Positions 25,201-34,877 of a stretch of DNA of 64,000 nucleotides are shown piece after piece (within the stretch, counting starts at the first letter, position 1; each line of letters starts with the position of its first letter). Below the pieces are notes generated by a model, which saw only the letters and a list, made by a program, of their open reading frames with translations, was not told where the DNA came from and did not search any database. Origin of the DNA: Glandiceps talaboti (lineage: Eukaryota; Hemichordata; Enteropneusta; Spengelidae); contig NC_135552.1 in NCBI RefSeq assembly GCF_964340395.1, positions 18,771,181-18,835,180 of the forward strand, written 5' to 3'. Position numbers and translations under genes: made by a program.

Positions 25201-28200
25201 GTGGGCGTAAACTCTAGGAATATCACTGTGGCGGAAAATGTACACCTGACCAACAGAGGGCGTCTGTCCTAATTTTTTTACGAAGATTGCAAGTGCCAAG
25301 TATATATACACATAGAGCTACATCATGCTTAATACATTTATACTCTGTGATGTGCAAATCAACCATAGTATAGTAATACGATGGAAACCTGAGCGAATTT
25401 AGCCTAATTTACATATTAAAGAACGGAACATCTTTAATTTAGAACTTTGCTGTTGTTTTATCTAATTTTGTTGTGTCTTTTTTTTCATTATAGGTTGGAA
25501 CGCGAGTAGCATGTCTTCATGAGTGGGGATTATGGTCAGAGTATGTAACATTACCAGCTGAGAACTGTTTTGCAATTCCTGATGAGATGACATTTGAAGA
25601 AGCAGCAGCTATTCCTGTTAATTACCTGACAGCATATCTAATGTTGTTTGATTTTGGTAATTTACGTCCTGGTAAAAGTGTCCTCATTCACATGGCAGCA
25701 GGTGAGTAACGGCCCTACTCCGATTCATTTACGTCCTGGTAAAAGTGTCCTCATTCACATGGCAGCAGGTGAGTAACGGCCCTACTCCGATTCATTTACG
25801 TCCTGGTAAAAGTGTCCTCATTCACATGGCAGCAGGTGAGTAACGGCCCTACTCCGATTTATTTACTACTGAACGTAAAAAAGTTATCGTTCATTAGAAA
25901 CACTACCAAATAACTTATAAGAAACCGAGAGGGAAATTTGTACAGTGTGAAACGGTGTGCAACTTATTTGTCATGACAATTTGTATTGTATTTGTAAAAT
26001 TGTTCCTGGTGGATATTTTTCCTTTCATATGTCATTTTCTGTATTCCAAATAAGTTACGGAGTTATCCGTATTCAGTATTCTACAATGGCTTGATTTTGA
26101 TATCATATCGACCTAGCTCTTTCAAAAATGTGTACGGTGACCCCAGATATCTTTTCTTGAGTTTTACCGAGAAAGGGATTGAGATTTCTAAAAAAAAAAA
26201 AAGTAAAAAAAAAAAAAAGTTAAATTTTAAGATTTTTATATCCGCGGTGCACACTACCTTAGTAATCATATACCTAATGTTTATACACCTTTAATATACT
26301 ATTCATTTCAGGTGGTGTTGGTTTTGCTGCAGCCCAGCTGTGTAAAACTGTACCTAAAGTTACAACATATGGAACGGCATCACAACACAAACATGACGCA
26401 ATCAGAGAGAATGGAATAACCCATCCCATTGATTACAGAACGCAAGATTATAAACAAGAAATACTTAAAATTGACCCAAAAGGTTTGTTTACCTTAGGTT
26501 AATAAATCAGTTATCAGAATATACTTGGATATACATGTATATGTCATAACACTCACATGATGATCGAGGCATACAATATACTATACCCATTATATAGCAA
26601 TGTTTGACCCGAAAGACACAGGTAGTTTAAAATGGGAATTACCGAAAACCACCTGTTGATTTCTTTGAACATAATAATATGTACTGTAAATCTGAAAAAC
26701 CTTAGACTGGTACAGTCGTTACTCTCATGTACTTATTTATTTGTGATGTTTTCTTATCAGTTTGCTAATCTAAAAACAATGAAATCTCGCGAGACAGCGA
26801 TATCTCGCATGATTGCGAAATATCGTTCATTCAGATGAAAACGCTGTTTCGCAATCATGCGAAGTCTCCCGAGATTTCATTTTTTAAATTTTTTACAAAG
26901 AAATTAATACATCAGAATGTCTATTTTATTGTAATACGTGGCCAATTTGAATATGATACCCATTTAGATATTGTTTCTTAGCAATGTGCAGGTGATCAAG
27001 TGTTTACTATCGTAACAGCTGTGAAAAAGATAAAGGTATCATTTCTCTCACCATCGCAAAAAATGTATACATTTATTTGTAATAGTTTGTGTTAGAGTAT
27101 ATTTGCGAAGCAAATTAATTTAATTTCTATCAGTATTTAATTATTTGAATAGATGAATGGATGAATGAATTGATCGATCGATTATGTATCGATCGATTGG
27201 CTTACAACCAATTTATATCATGTAAGGCCGTCAAAGAGAAATAAAACTTAGTTGATATACTACAAGTATGGAAAGAAATGACATGTTATAATTCATATGT
27301 TTATGTTTATGTTTCCCATCTACAGGTGTTGACATTGTACTTGATCCATTGAGTGGCAAAGACACGACGAAGGGATATCAATTACTTAAACCGATGGGCA
27401 AAATAATTACATACGGTAAATATACACATTTCAAGTTATAAATTGACAAAAGTTAGTTTTTGATTAACTTGTTATGGTTAATATAGTTGGTTGCCGATGG
27501 GCAATATTGTTGATCCAGATGGTCATCACTACTGGATAATCACTAATGGACGAGGGCGCTATAAAAGATATGGATGTCCTTCAAACGGTCTCTGTGGTAT
27601 AGACTAATGAATTTCAACTTATGTTTTAGACTAGACTTTATCTAACATGTCTGTGATGTGTACAGGTGGTGCTAATTTTATAAATGGTGAACGTCTTCAT
27701 TACTGGGCCATGTTCAAAAACTGGTGGAATATACCATCCTTTACTGGTATGAAGTTAATGGGTCATAACAAATCTATTAGTGGATTTCACGTCGCCAAGA
27801 TGACCAATGAGTTTGAACTCCTTGCCAACGCTTTTGACACGTTGATGCAAATGTTCAAAGATGGACAAATTAAACCAAAGATTGATTCAGTGTTCACATT
27901 TGAAAAGGTAGGTATATGTGTAGAGTATAGTAGAGTAGAGTAGAGTAGAGTAAAGTAGAGTAGAGTAGAGTAGAGTAGAGTAGAGTAGAGTAGAGTGGAG
28001 TAGAGTAGAGTAGAGTAGAGTAGGGTAGGGTAGAGTAGAGTAGAGTAGAGTAGAGTAGAGTAGAGTAGAGTAGAGTAGAGTAGAGTAAAATAGAATAGAA
28101 TAGAATAGAGTGGAGTAGAGTAGAATACAATACAATAGAATACAATACAATACAATACAATACAATACAATACAATACAATACAATACAATACAATACAA

Positions 28201-28944
28201 TACAATACAATACAATACAATACAATACAATACAATACAATAGAATACAATAGAATACAATAGAATACAATAGAATAGAATACAATAGAATACAATAGAA
28301 TAGAATGTGATATGTAATGCACAGGGGGGGGGGGGTTACTTAGCTGGGCAATGGTTACAGATGTACCTTAGTGGATTCAATTTAAAAGCTACAATGAATA
28401 AAAAAAACTAGAGATCAAAAGTTTATACTTCAGCCAGAAGCTAAGGGTCAAATGTTTACATTCTGCCAGAAAATAAGAGCTAAAGCCTCGGAGGAAATGG
28501 GGGGGGGGGGAATTAACAACTTGGAAACTACGTTGTCAAAATACGGGGTCAAAGTCGTACATGCATTCAAAGAGGGAGTCAAACCTCTACATAATGCTTA
28601 AATATAAAGTCAAAAGTCTACATGAGTCAAAAAGGGGGAGATTAAAACCGCGGACATGTGTAACCTTACTTTGTGAGTCCCCCCCCCCCCATGAATGTAC
28701 AGTATAATACAATGTAATGTAATGTAATGTAATGTAATGAAACAGAATGAGCTAGACATACTTGTGAATTTTATTTGGTTTGTTCTTATCCATAATCATA
28801 CAACTAGTGATAAATATATAATGTCGTTCTTTGGTTTTTAATTTACAGGTTGCTGATGCTATGAAGAAAATGTATGACAGAAAGAATGTTGGCAAAATTA
28901 TCTTAGTTCCTGGAATGGTACAAGAAACTAAAACAGAACAATAA
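22241..28944 (+). CDS. VAT1: VAT1 (synaptic vesicle membrane protein VAT-1) homologue, six exons, complete
   Basis: This is a member of the zinc-free quinone-oxidoreductase branch of the MDR superfamily. Vertebrate VAT1 is linked to vesicle membranes, lipid transfer and inhibition of mitochondrial fusion. Exons: 22241-22483, 25494-25701, 26312-26482, 27326-27415, 27666-27907, 28849-28944, all GT-AG and in phase, giving 349 aa (human VAT1 about 393, longer at the N-terminus). Visible: CGLNFAEISARQGLY in the GroES-like domain, TFEEAAAIPVNYLTAYLMLF, the cofactor loop HMAAGGVG (147-154), GVTHPIDYRT-like GITHPIDYRT, LLKPMGKIITYG, and a C-terminal FEKVADAMKKMYDRKNVGKI. There are no zinc-ligand cysteines. 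The reading frame is open upstream to an ATG at 22130; I prefer 22241 because homology starts at TIVLTGFSGFDKL. VAT1 and VAT1L are not separated by this evidence. A possible poly(A) signal is AATAAA at 29790-29795. Confidence 0.95.
23123..23240. mobile_element. Hairpin element with perfect 26-bp arms around (CAAA)n
   Basis: The arm at 23123-23148 begins TTAGTCTAGTTCCATGACGG and is matched exactly in reverse complement at 23215-23240. Between them lies (CAAA)n at about 23158-23205. It lies in the first intron of VAT1. The TAGTCTAGTTCC end recurs elsewhere in the window (48814, 48889, 50902, and inverted near 50988), so this is one member of a family. Confidence 0.8.
25661..25861 (+). repeat. 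67-bp triplication spanning the VAT1 exon 2 splice donor
   Basis: Three head-to-tail copies start at 25661, 25728 and 25795. Each holds the last 41 nt of exon 2 and the first 26 nt of the intron, including donor CAG|GTGAGTAA. Copies 1 and 2 are identical, and copy 3 differs by one base near its end (ATTTA for ATTCA), so the event is recent or an assembly error. The frame of the gene requires the first donor at 25702. Confidence 0.95.
26771..26885. mobile_element. Foldback element in VAT1 intron 3
   Basis: AATGAAATCTCGCGAGAC at the left pairs with GTCTCCCGAGATTTCATT at the right, and TCGCATGATTGCGAAA pairs with TTTCGCAATCATGCGA inside. The arms are about 45 bp and imperfect. The interior is too short for any gene. 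Confidence 0.75.
27921..28306. repeat. Compound pentanucleotide microsatellite (TAGAG)n to (TACAA)n
   Basis: The array starts about 13 nt after the exon 5 donor of VAT1. It runs as TAGAG units with scattered TAGGG and TAAAG variants, passes through TAGAA, and ends as about 30 TACAA/TAGAA units. It makes long meaningless ORFs of the LYCIV and TLLYS type on the minus strand. A run of G (28324-28334) follows. Length is likely to be polymorphic. Confidence 0.95.
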
Positions 28945-29022
28945 AGCTGGCGTTTGACCCAATATATGTAATAACAACAGCAACATGAGTACTAAAATTG
29001 TAACCAATACACACAACATACT

Positions 29023-29160
29023 TTTGATAAACTGAGAGCTTTCGACTGCAAACAGATAGTCTCGTTCACTCATGATAGAGGGCGCTGTTGATAAGTTGAG
29101 AGTTTTTGACTGCAAACCAAACAGTCAGTCTTGTTCACTCATGATAGATGGAGCTGTTTA
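29023..29160. repeat. Two-copy duplication, about 64 bp, in the VAT1 3' region
   Basis: TTGATAAACTGAGAGCTTTC followed by GACTGCAAAC and TTCACTCATGATAGAGGG is repeated with changes as TTGATAAGTTGAGAGTTTTT, then GACTGCAAAC and TTCACTCATGATAGATGG. It begins about 80 bp after the VAT1 stop codon and so probably lies in the 3' UTR. Confidence 0.8.
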
Positions 29161-30486
29161 ACAACAGCAACATTTATACAACAATAGCAAAAAAAAACGA
29201 GGAACAAGTGTTACATTTTTGGACACACACGTATAAGAATAGGTCTTTATCAACACTTTTATTTTTGTGGCAAGTCAGTGTCGATATAAACAAAATGTTT
29301 GTTCTTTCTTGTTTGTTGAAATTCTGGAAGAAACTTTCGAATTGGGTGTCGATCCAACAACAGTTCGCCCTTCCTTGCAGTGTGTCTGTTAAATTGCTGG
29401 ATGAAACGTATTGAATGTGAATGTGAATAGTGATTGTTTTATCAATACCAGTGGTAGTTCTATTCTGTAACTTTTAATAGAATATAGACGTGGGTGAATT
29501 TAATCGAATTTGTAGCGCCAAAATCCAATACATGTAATTGGTTTGAAGATTATAGAACGGTCTTTCAAATTGGTGTGTGACAGACGGTAACTTTGTAATC
29601 AGCATCCAAATGTACATAGACATTTTAAACACTCTCCATCGCAGCTGATACAATTTTAGGTTTCAATGTATTAAAGTAACTGCAGATCAAACACTATATC
29701 GTTCTCATTTCAGTGATAAATACATCTACCTGACTGTATTTAATTATCTTGTTTCCAAAATATATACTCATCCCGCTGTCATCTTCAAGAATAAATTGAC
29801 AGTGAATGAGTCATTTGTGTAATTAATCATGAACGATTCATTTATGTTACATTTTGAGCATGTTAAGAAAATGCAAATTGCCGCCACCAATTTTAACTAA
29901 TACAGTGATGATGATGATGATACTTGACAGTTTGTCTTGACATCCGGGTATCTTGCTGTATCATGAAAGTACGAGGTGTCTGTATGCACACTTCGTACAT
30001 GCATGGAAGTGTCTGGTGGGTGATACTTCCATGGTACATTCCATCCTTACGCCGGCACCAACGACTGTTTTACCATATGGAGATCGGCATAGATAGATCA
30101 TGGAGGTAGAAACTACCTCCATGGACAAACTACCTCCATGGACAGATGTACATAAACGTTAACTGCATACGAGAGACGTCATATGGAGTAAAACTGGTCA
30201 TGGAATATAGACTTTATTTTGTCAAAGCCCTGAGTTTGGTGAGACATAAATACATGGTCACCTGTCCAAGGTCAAAACCAAAGTGCTCAAACCTCCGACA
30301 CTTTGGTCGTCAAAATAAGTCAAGCAGGCATAGTAGATGAGCGTCCTGAGATTAAACAGTAGGTCTTGCATAATTATGAGCGTCTTGGAAGATGACGCGT
30401 ACGTCTCTAGACATATGAGATGTTAATTATTGTCGTGACGTCTATGTGAACTACTGCAATAAAGGGTGTTTAGCGACATGTATAAA

Positions 30487-30517
30487 CAGTTCCCGTCATG
30501 TCATCCCGATGGACAGT
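30487..30517 (+). repeat. Left copy of a perfect 31-bp inverted repeat
   Basis: It begins CAGTTCCCGTCATGTCATCC and ends GATGGACAGT. The exact reverse complement is at 34015-34045, about 3.5 kb away. ATAAA lies directly outside both copies (30482-30486 and 34046-34050), like a 5-bp target-site duplication. This could be the end of a TIR transposon or a shared regulatory block. Confidence 0.85.
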
Positions 30518-32479
30518 ACAAGTAGCCAATGAGAGGATCGATGATGTCATCTTTTCAGTCAACTGGTCAGAGGTTACGCGCGTTTGTTCTTATATCCATT
30601 ACTCCACGCCTAACTTCCTGTCTACATGGTCGAGCACTTCAATGGTCAATCGTACCCTACGGCGTGTATGGTTCGTGGCTTACGGGAGTTTTCGGCGTGG
30701 CTGAGCTTTTAAAATCAGGGTAAATATGGTACTCTTCTTTCTCAGTTTTAAATTTTGACTACATGCTGGATAAAAAAGAGCTGTCAATATAACTTTGTAA
30801 AGAATAAATTGCCAAACTGAACACCTCTCAACACAATGCTACTTGATTGGGACTCGAGACTACACTGTCACTAGTACACTGTCGATAGTCGTTCGTTCGT
30901 GCCCTTTTTGCTACATTTTATCTAAAACGAAAGTCGTCGCATTGCTCCGAACCGGGGGAATACTATAACCGATGTACTGATTATTTCGCAACATCACAGC
31001 AAGTGCCAGATAGGCATTCACAGTTTCCTATCAGTACGGGTGTATTCAGTGCTACGGAGCGAGGCGACGACTAGCACAGGCAAATGTGTATATTATCTTT
31101 TATAACTGGCTAAAACACGTAAGGTTGTGAACTAAGGAATAACATTCTGTATAAACAAAAAACGTGTTAAAGGGTAAGATTTCAATTGATTGTTATTAAT
31201 GTAATTTGTTCTAAATTGATCGAAATATTTTTGTTGAGAATATAAATTCAAATGTGGGTAATATTGTGACTTGGAAATACTAAGAATCAATATTTATGCT
31301 GATAATTTGATAAAACAGTGATATGGTATTTGGTGAAAATAAGTATTTTGTACCCATTGAAACGATATTTCTTTAACATGTATTAGTGTGAAGAAATACT
31401 AATCAGCACACTTATTTGGTTGATGTTCAGGGGTTTCTTGTTTGTTGGCCGTGACTGACAATTAGTAACAAATCACCTGATTTGTTCCATCACATCAAAA
31501 CTTTAATTTTATCTCATATGCAAGACTTTGCACGCACACCTATATTTTTGTTTTGTTTTGAAACAGTTTCCACAATTGTCCCGTGAAATTACTCAGCAGT
31601 GATTTGAATTGAAATCAATGTCTAATTTAAATTTCTGGTTCTCTCTTGTCAACAGATGAAAAATTACACGTTTGTACAAGATGAAAGTCTTCCTCTACAT
31701 AAAGTCAAATGTGAAGATATTGACTGACATGCTGAAAACTATTTATAGCAGGACTCAGGACCATTGCAAACAAGTGAAGTTTAATACATGTTACAAAGTG
31801 TAAACTGAAGCAGATGATATATTTTATGTATTTATATATTTTATTAGCCACATATATATATTACATATTCATTTTTATTTATTTTCTCCATGTTAAATAA
31901 AGTATTGAAAATACAACTGCAGAGAGTTGTTGTTATCTTTCACATTACATCATTTTACGTTTCTCCAAAGCTTGACAGTTCATGGCCCCCATGAAGTGTT
32001 TAACTTATAAATGAGCCATAAGAGTCTTCTCAAAAACAAGTCAAGTTTGAATGAATCATCAACCAGATACTACTTCAATAGAACAGATAAGCCAATCATT
32101 GAGGAACATGTTTGGTATGGTAATATCACAACTAAACTGTCATTGTTACATGAAATAGATTGCACTAATCCTGGTATATGTTACAAGGACATAGTCAAGA
32201 TCAACCTAGTAAATAGTCCAAGCTAGAAGTAGACAAAAAGAAGAGATTGAATTTTGTGTTACAAACCACCAAATATGTACAGGAGCTTGATAATGTTCTT
32301 TCCTGGAGAAGATTTATGAAGTGAGTTGAAAAACAGACTGTCCTTTTGTAAATGTATCCATATGGGACTGTTGTGCTCACAGCTACTTAAATTTTATATT
32401 GAAGGTTTATTTCTACTATCTCAATAGTGAGAAGGTCATCGACTTCCTCGTACAATTCAATGTGTTTTTCTTTTTTCGC

Positions 32480-33809
32480 CTATTTTGTTTCAACAAGTTT
32501 CTTGTTTACTTCTAATCTGTATTCATCAATAGCAGTTAGATCATGAGGGTTGTCGACTTCCGGATGTAAATCCATCTATACACTTGTGGGACAGTCACAG
32601 AGAGCCTGATAGCTATAAAAACAAAACGAAAGAAAAACATTTGTATGGGGTCATAATAAAATATAACCATGCATACACAGCAGATAAATTAACTAGAATA
32701 AATTTATAGAAATAACTAAGATGATACACATTACAAAATGACATTAATCAAAGTAAAATTCTGTTAACTTTGGAACTCGGGCAAATCTGGTAACATAATG
32801 TGCTGGGTATGATGGTTATCAGAGTACTATCAACCATATCTGTTGTTGTTGTTGTTGTTGTTACTACTATTAAAATTATCACATCTTGGATTACATTTTG
32901 TTTTATGGCCTGTTTTCAAGTGCATGTTTACTATGTCAGATCATAAGCAAGTGACACAAAGTAATAATAAGATATTGCAGTACGTGATATCGGGAATATG
33001 TCTCACATACCCTCTTACACTAGTCTCAATTTTGATATCTCCTGGCTCGATTTGCTTTGGCTCTGTGGATGGTGCTAACAAGACTGACGATGATGCTGTC
33101 GGACGAAAAAAAATTCATTAGTACTCTATCGACCAATATTGAAAGCAGCTGGCAAAAATTGACACAAATAATTTATCTGTAACAGTTACATTACCTACCA
33201 AGTGCCAACATATGATTACATTTACGATTGTATACACATGCTTTGCATACGATGTACGTCTACGTCTACGCGCCTAATCCATTTACTCACGCATATATCA
33301 GACGATCGATCGACAATGAAGCTTTCATCCACTATCACGCATGTAAATAAGGCTTACGTTACCGTGATTACGTTTTCCAGAAATTCGTTTTAGAACTCAG
33401 ATAGCTATTCCCTCACCAAAACAAATCTACTCCAAGAAAGTCAACAGGCGCTAGGCTGACAGTGACAAACAACGTGTCACACATAGTACACAGTGTTGAA
33501 TACGTGGACACTCTCGCTCTGATCACCGAGAATTTACACTGCTCCCGAAAAAACGCGCCCCATCGCGCCCCATTGCCCGACAAAAAAATATGACCCCTCG
33601 TTGTAAAGCTTGGAAAATCCTCTTTCAGACTGACTACAGCGATATATGCAAAGGAAAACCTCTAAAAATACATTTAGTCTTACATATGTACCCATGAACT
33701 TAGCACGGACTTTTGAGCAAAATCTGACCTCGCTGCCAGACCGATCAATAGGTCAAAAAGGGATGATAACTCGTACGAGCTCGTACTTACCGCTTTCAGC
33801 AGTTGCCAT
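32480..33809 (-). CDS. Small three-exon gene model, 63 aa, not recognised
   Basis: Predicted exons in coding order: 33791-33809, 33019-33095, 32480-32575. The first exon opens AAAGATGGC, a good initiation context, and ends at donor GTAAGTAC. The second follows a T-rich tract and CGACAG, and ends at donor GTAAGA. The third follows TATAG and ends in TAG. The product starts MATAESASSSVLLAPS and ends with an acidic then basic helix-like part, DLTAIDEYRLEVNKK. It has no signal peptide, membrane segment or cysteines. I do not know the family. Oddly, the frame after TAG stays open for 30 more codons (to TAA at 32387-32389) and keeps a similar charged composition (AKKEKHIELYEEVDD), so a disrupted or readthrough gene is possible. 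AATAAA on this strand lies at 32406-32411. The whole model lies inside the 31-bp inverted repeat pair. Exon 3's acceptor and the alternative donor GTATGT after 33011 are the weak points. Confidence 0.42.
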
Positions 33810-34877
33810 CTTTCTTCGTACGTCGTATATAGTGGCACGTGTGGCATGTTTACATCCGAAAACTACCGAATCTTTTAAACAAAGGGCGAAACTTCTGCCG
33901 ACAAGTTCCGAAGACTTGGGGAAGAATGGCGGTGAGCCGTGCTCATGAATATTCATGATATTTCGTGACGCTGAAAGATTCCAGTTCACTGAATGGTCGA
34001 GCGTGTGGCAGTGAACTGTCCATCGGGATGACATGACGGGAACTGATAAACAGCGGCATGAAAGCGTATCACACAGACGTAAGGAAGAAATAGAGCCACG
34101 TACACACAACAGAGCTAGAGTAAGCTCATAGTCATACTAGTATGATGAAAACGATGGAGCAGAGATCGTAAAGAGTACATTACATCAAAACTATTAAAAT
34201 CAGTATCAGCACACGGAGAAATATTACATACTAGTAATAGTTTGTCGGAAATTTCAGCCGCTATATTTTATTCAAATATTACACACATCTTTACGCATTA
34301 ATTTCTTGAAAAACGTTTCGTAGTCCTCGGACAACCACAAAGATGCAAACTCTCTCAGAACGACGAATTAAAAACTACGATACACAGAAAGCGTATAAAG
34401 GTAAATATAGGAAACCTAGCCGTATTCCTACATTAGATTACAATCACATTGGTAGGTATATTTTCACCAAATAGACGTGTCCAACATCTATGCCTGATTC
34501 TATACTGCAATAGCAATGACCAGTTCATTTACACACGTACTGTTTAGGGACACAGTATAATGAAACAATCATTACATATATCTGTTACATCTTTAATCTA
34601 TCTTTTCACTGTCCTATACTTGTATTCTCGATCCAGTGTGTTAAAAGGTAATGTATACATTCAAATCCTTGTTATAATTTCTCTCTCAGAATGATAGATG
34701 CGTATGCATGATCATGATACGATGAGTCTTCATGCAAAATGATGCGATCTGTTTATATATTATGATCGTAGGCGACCCCCTGTTATGACGTCACATCAAA
34801 AACGGAGCATGCGCACATACAATAACTACAAACTTCATTGTTTTCGTTGCTCACACACCCGATTGAATTCTGCTGAA
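33810..34877. promoter_or_regulatory. Divergent upstream region of the small gene and the VOPP1-like gene
   Basis: About 1.07 kb separates the two outward-facing start codons. CpG is relatively frequent from 33400 to 34080. A minus-strand ORF of 118 codons (33753-34109) covers part of it, but it reads through the predicted exon 1 donor and the 31-bp repeat, so I take it as chance. TATATATT lies near 34755, and no promoter motif is decisive. Confidence 0.4.
34015..34045 (-). repeat. Right copy of the 31-bp inverted repeat
   Basis: It is the exact reverse complement of 30487-30517 and is followed by ATAAA at 34046-34050. It lies about 200 bp upstream of the start codon of the minus-strand small gene and about 830 bp before the plus-strand VOPP1-like start. 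The identity stops sharply at both ends. Confidence 0.85.

Larger units (their letters stand above)
28945..32479. other. Intergenic region between VAT1 and the small minus-strand gene
   Basis: The left part should be the VAT1 3' UTR. It contains a two-copy duplication (29023-29160), a hairpin with repeated ACTACCTCCATGGAC (30099-30143), and the left 31-bp inverted repeat (30487-30517). Around 30480-31080 CpG is more frequent than elsewhere. Two overlapping plus-strand ORFs there (30498-30704 and 30529-30723) have no recognisable domain. No RNA gene was recognised. Confidence 0.5.

Noticed and set aside
27787-28322. Minus-strand ORFs of 132-157 codons (LYCIV and TLLYS repeats)
   Set aside because: They are translations of the pentanucleotide microsatellite in all three frames, and carry no sequence outside it except antisense of VAT1 exon 5.
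30498-30723. Plus-strand ORFs of 68 and 64 codons after the left 31-bp repeat
   Set aside because: The frames overlap, neither has a recognisable motif, and the shared start MSSRWTV with a minus-strand ORF at 34037 comes only from the 31-bp repeat.
33753-34109. Minus-strand ORF of 118 codons
   Set aside because: It reads through the likely exon 1 donor GTAAGTAC and through the 31-bp repeat, and its translation resembles nothing I know. Its last part contains the real small-gene start in frame.
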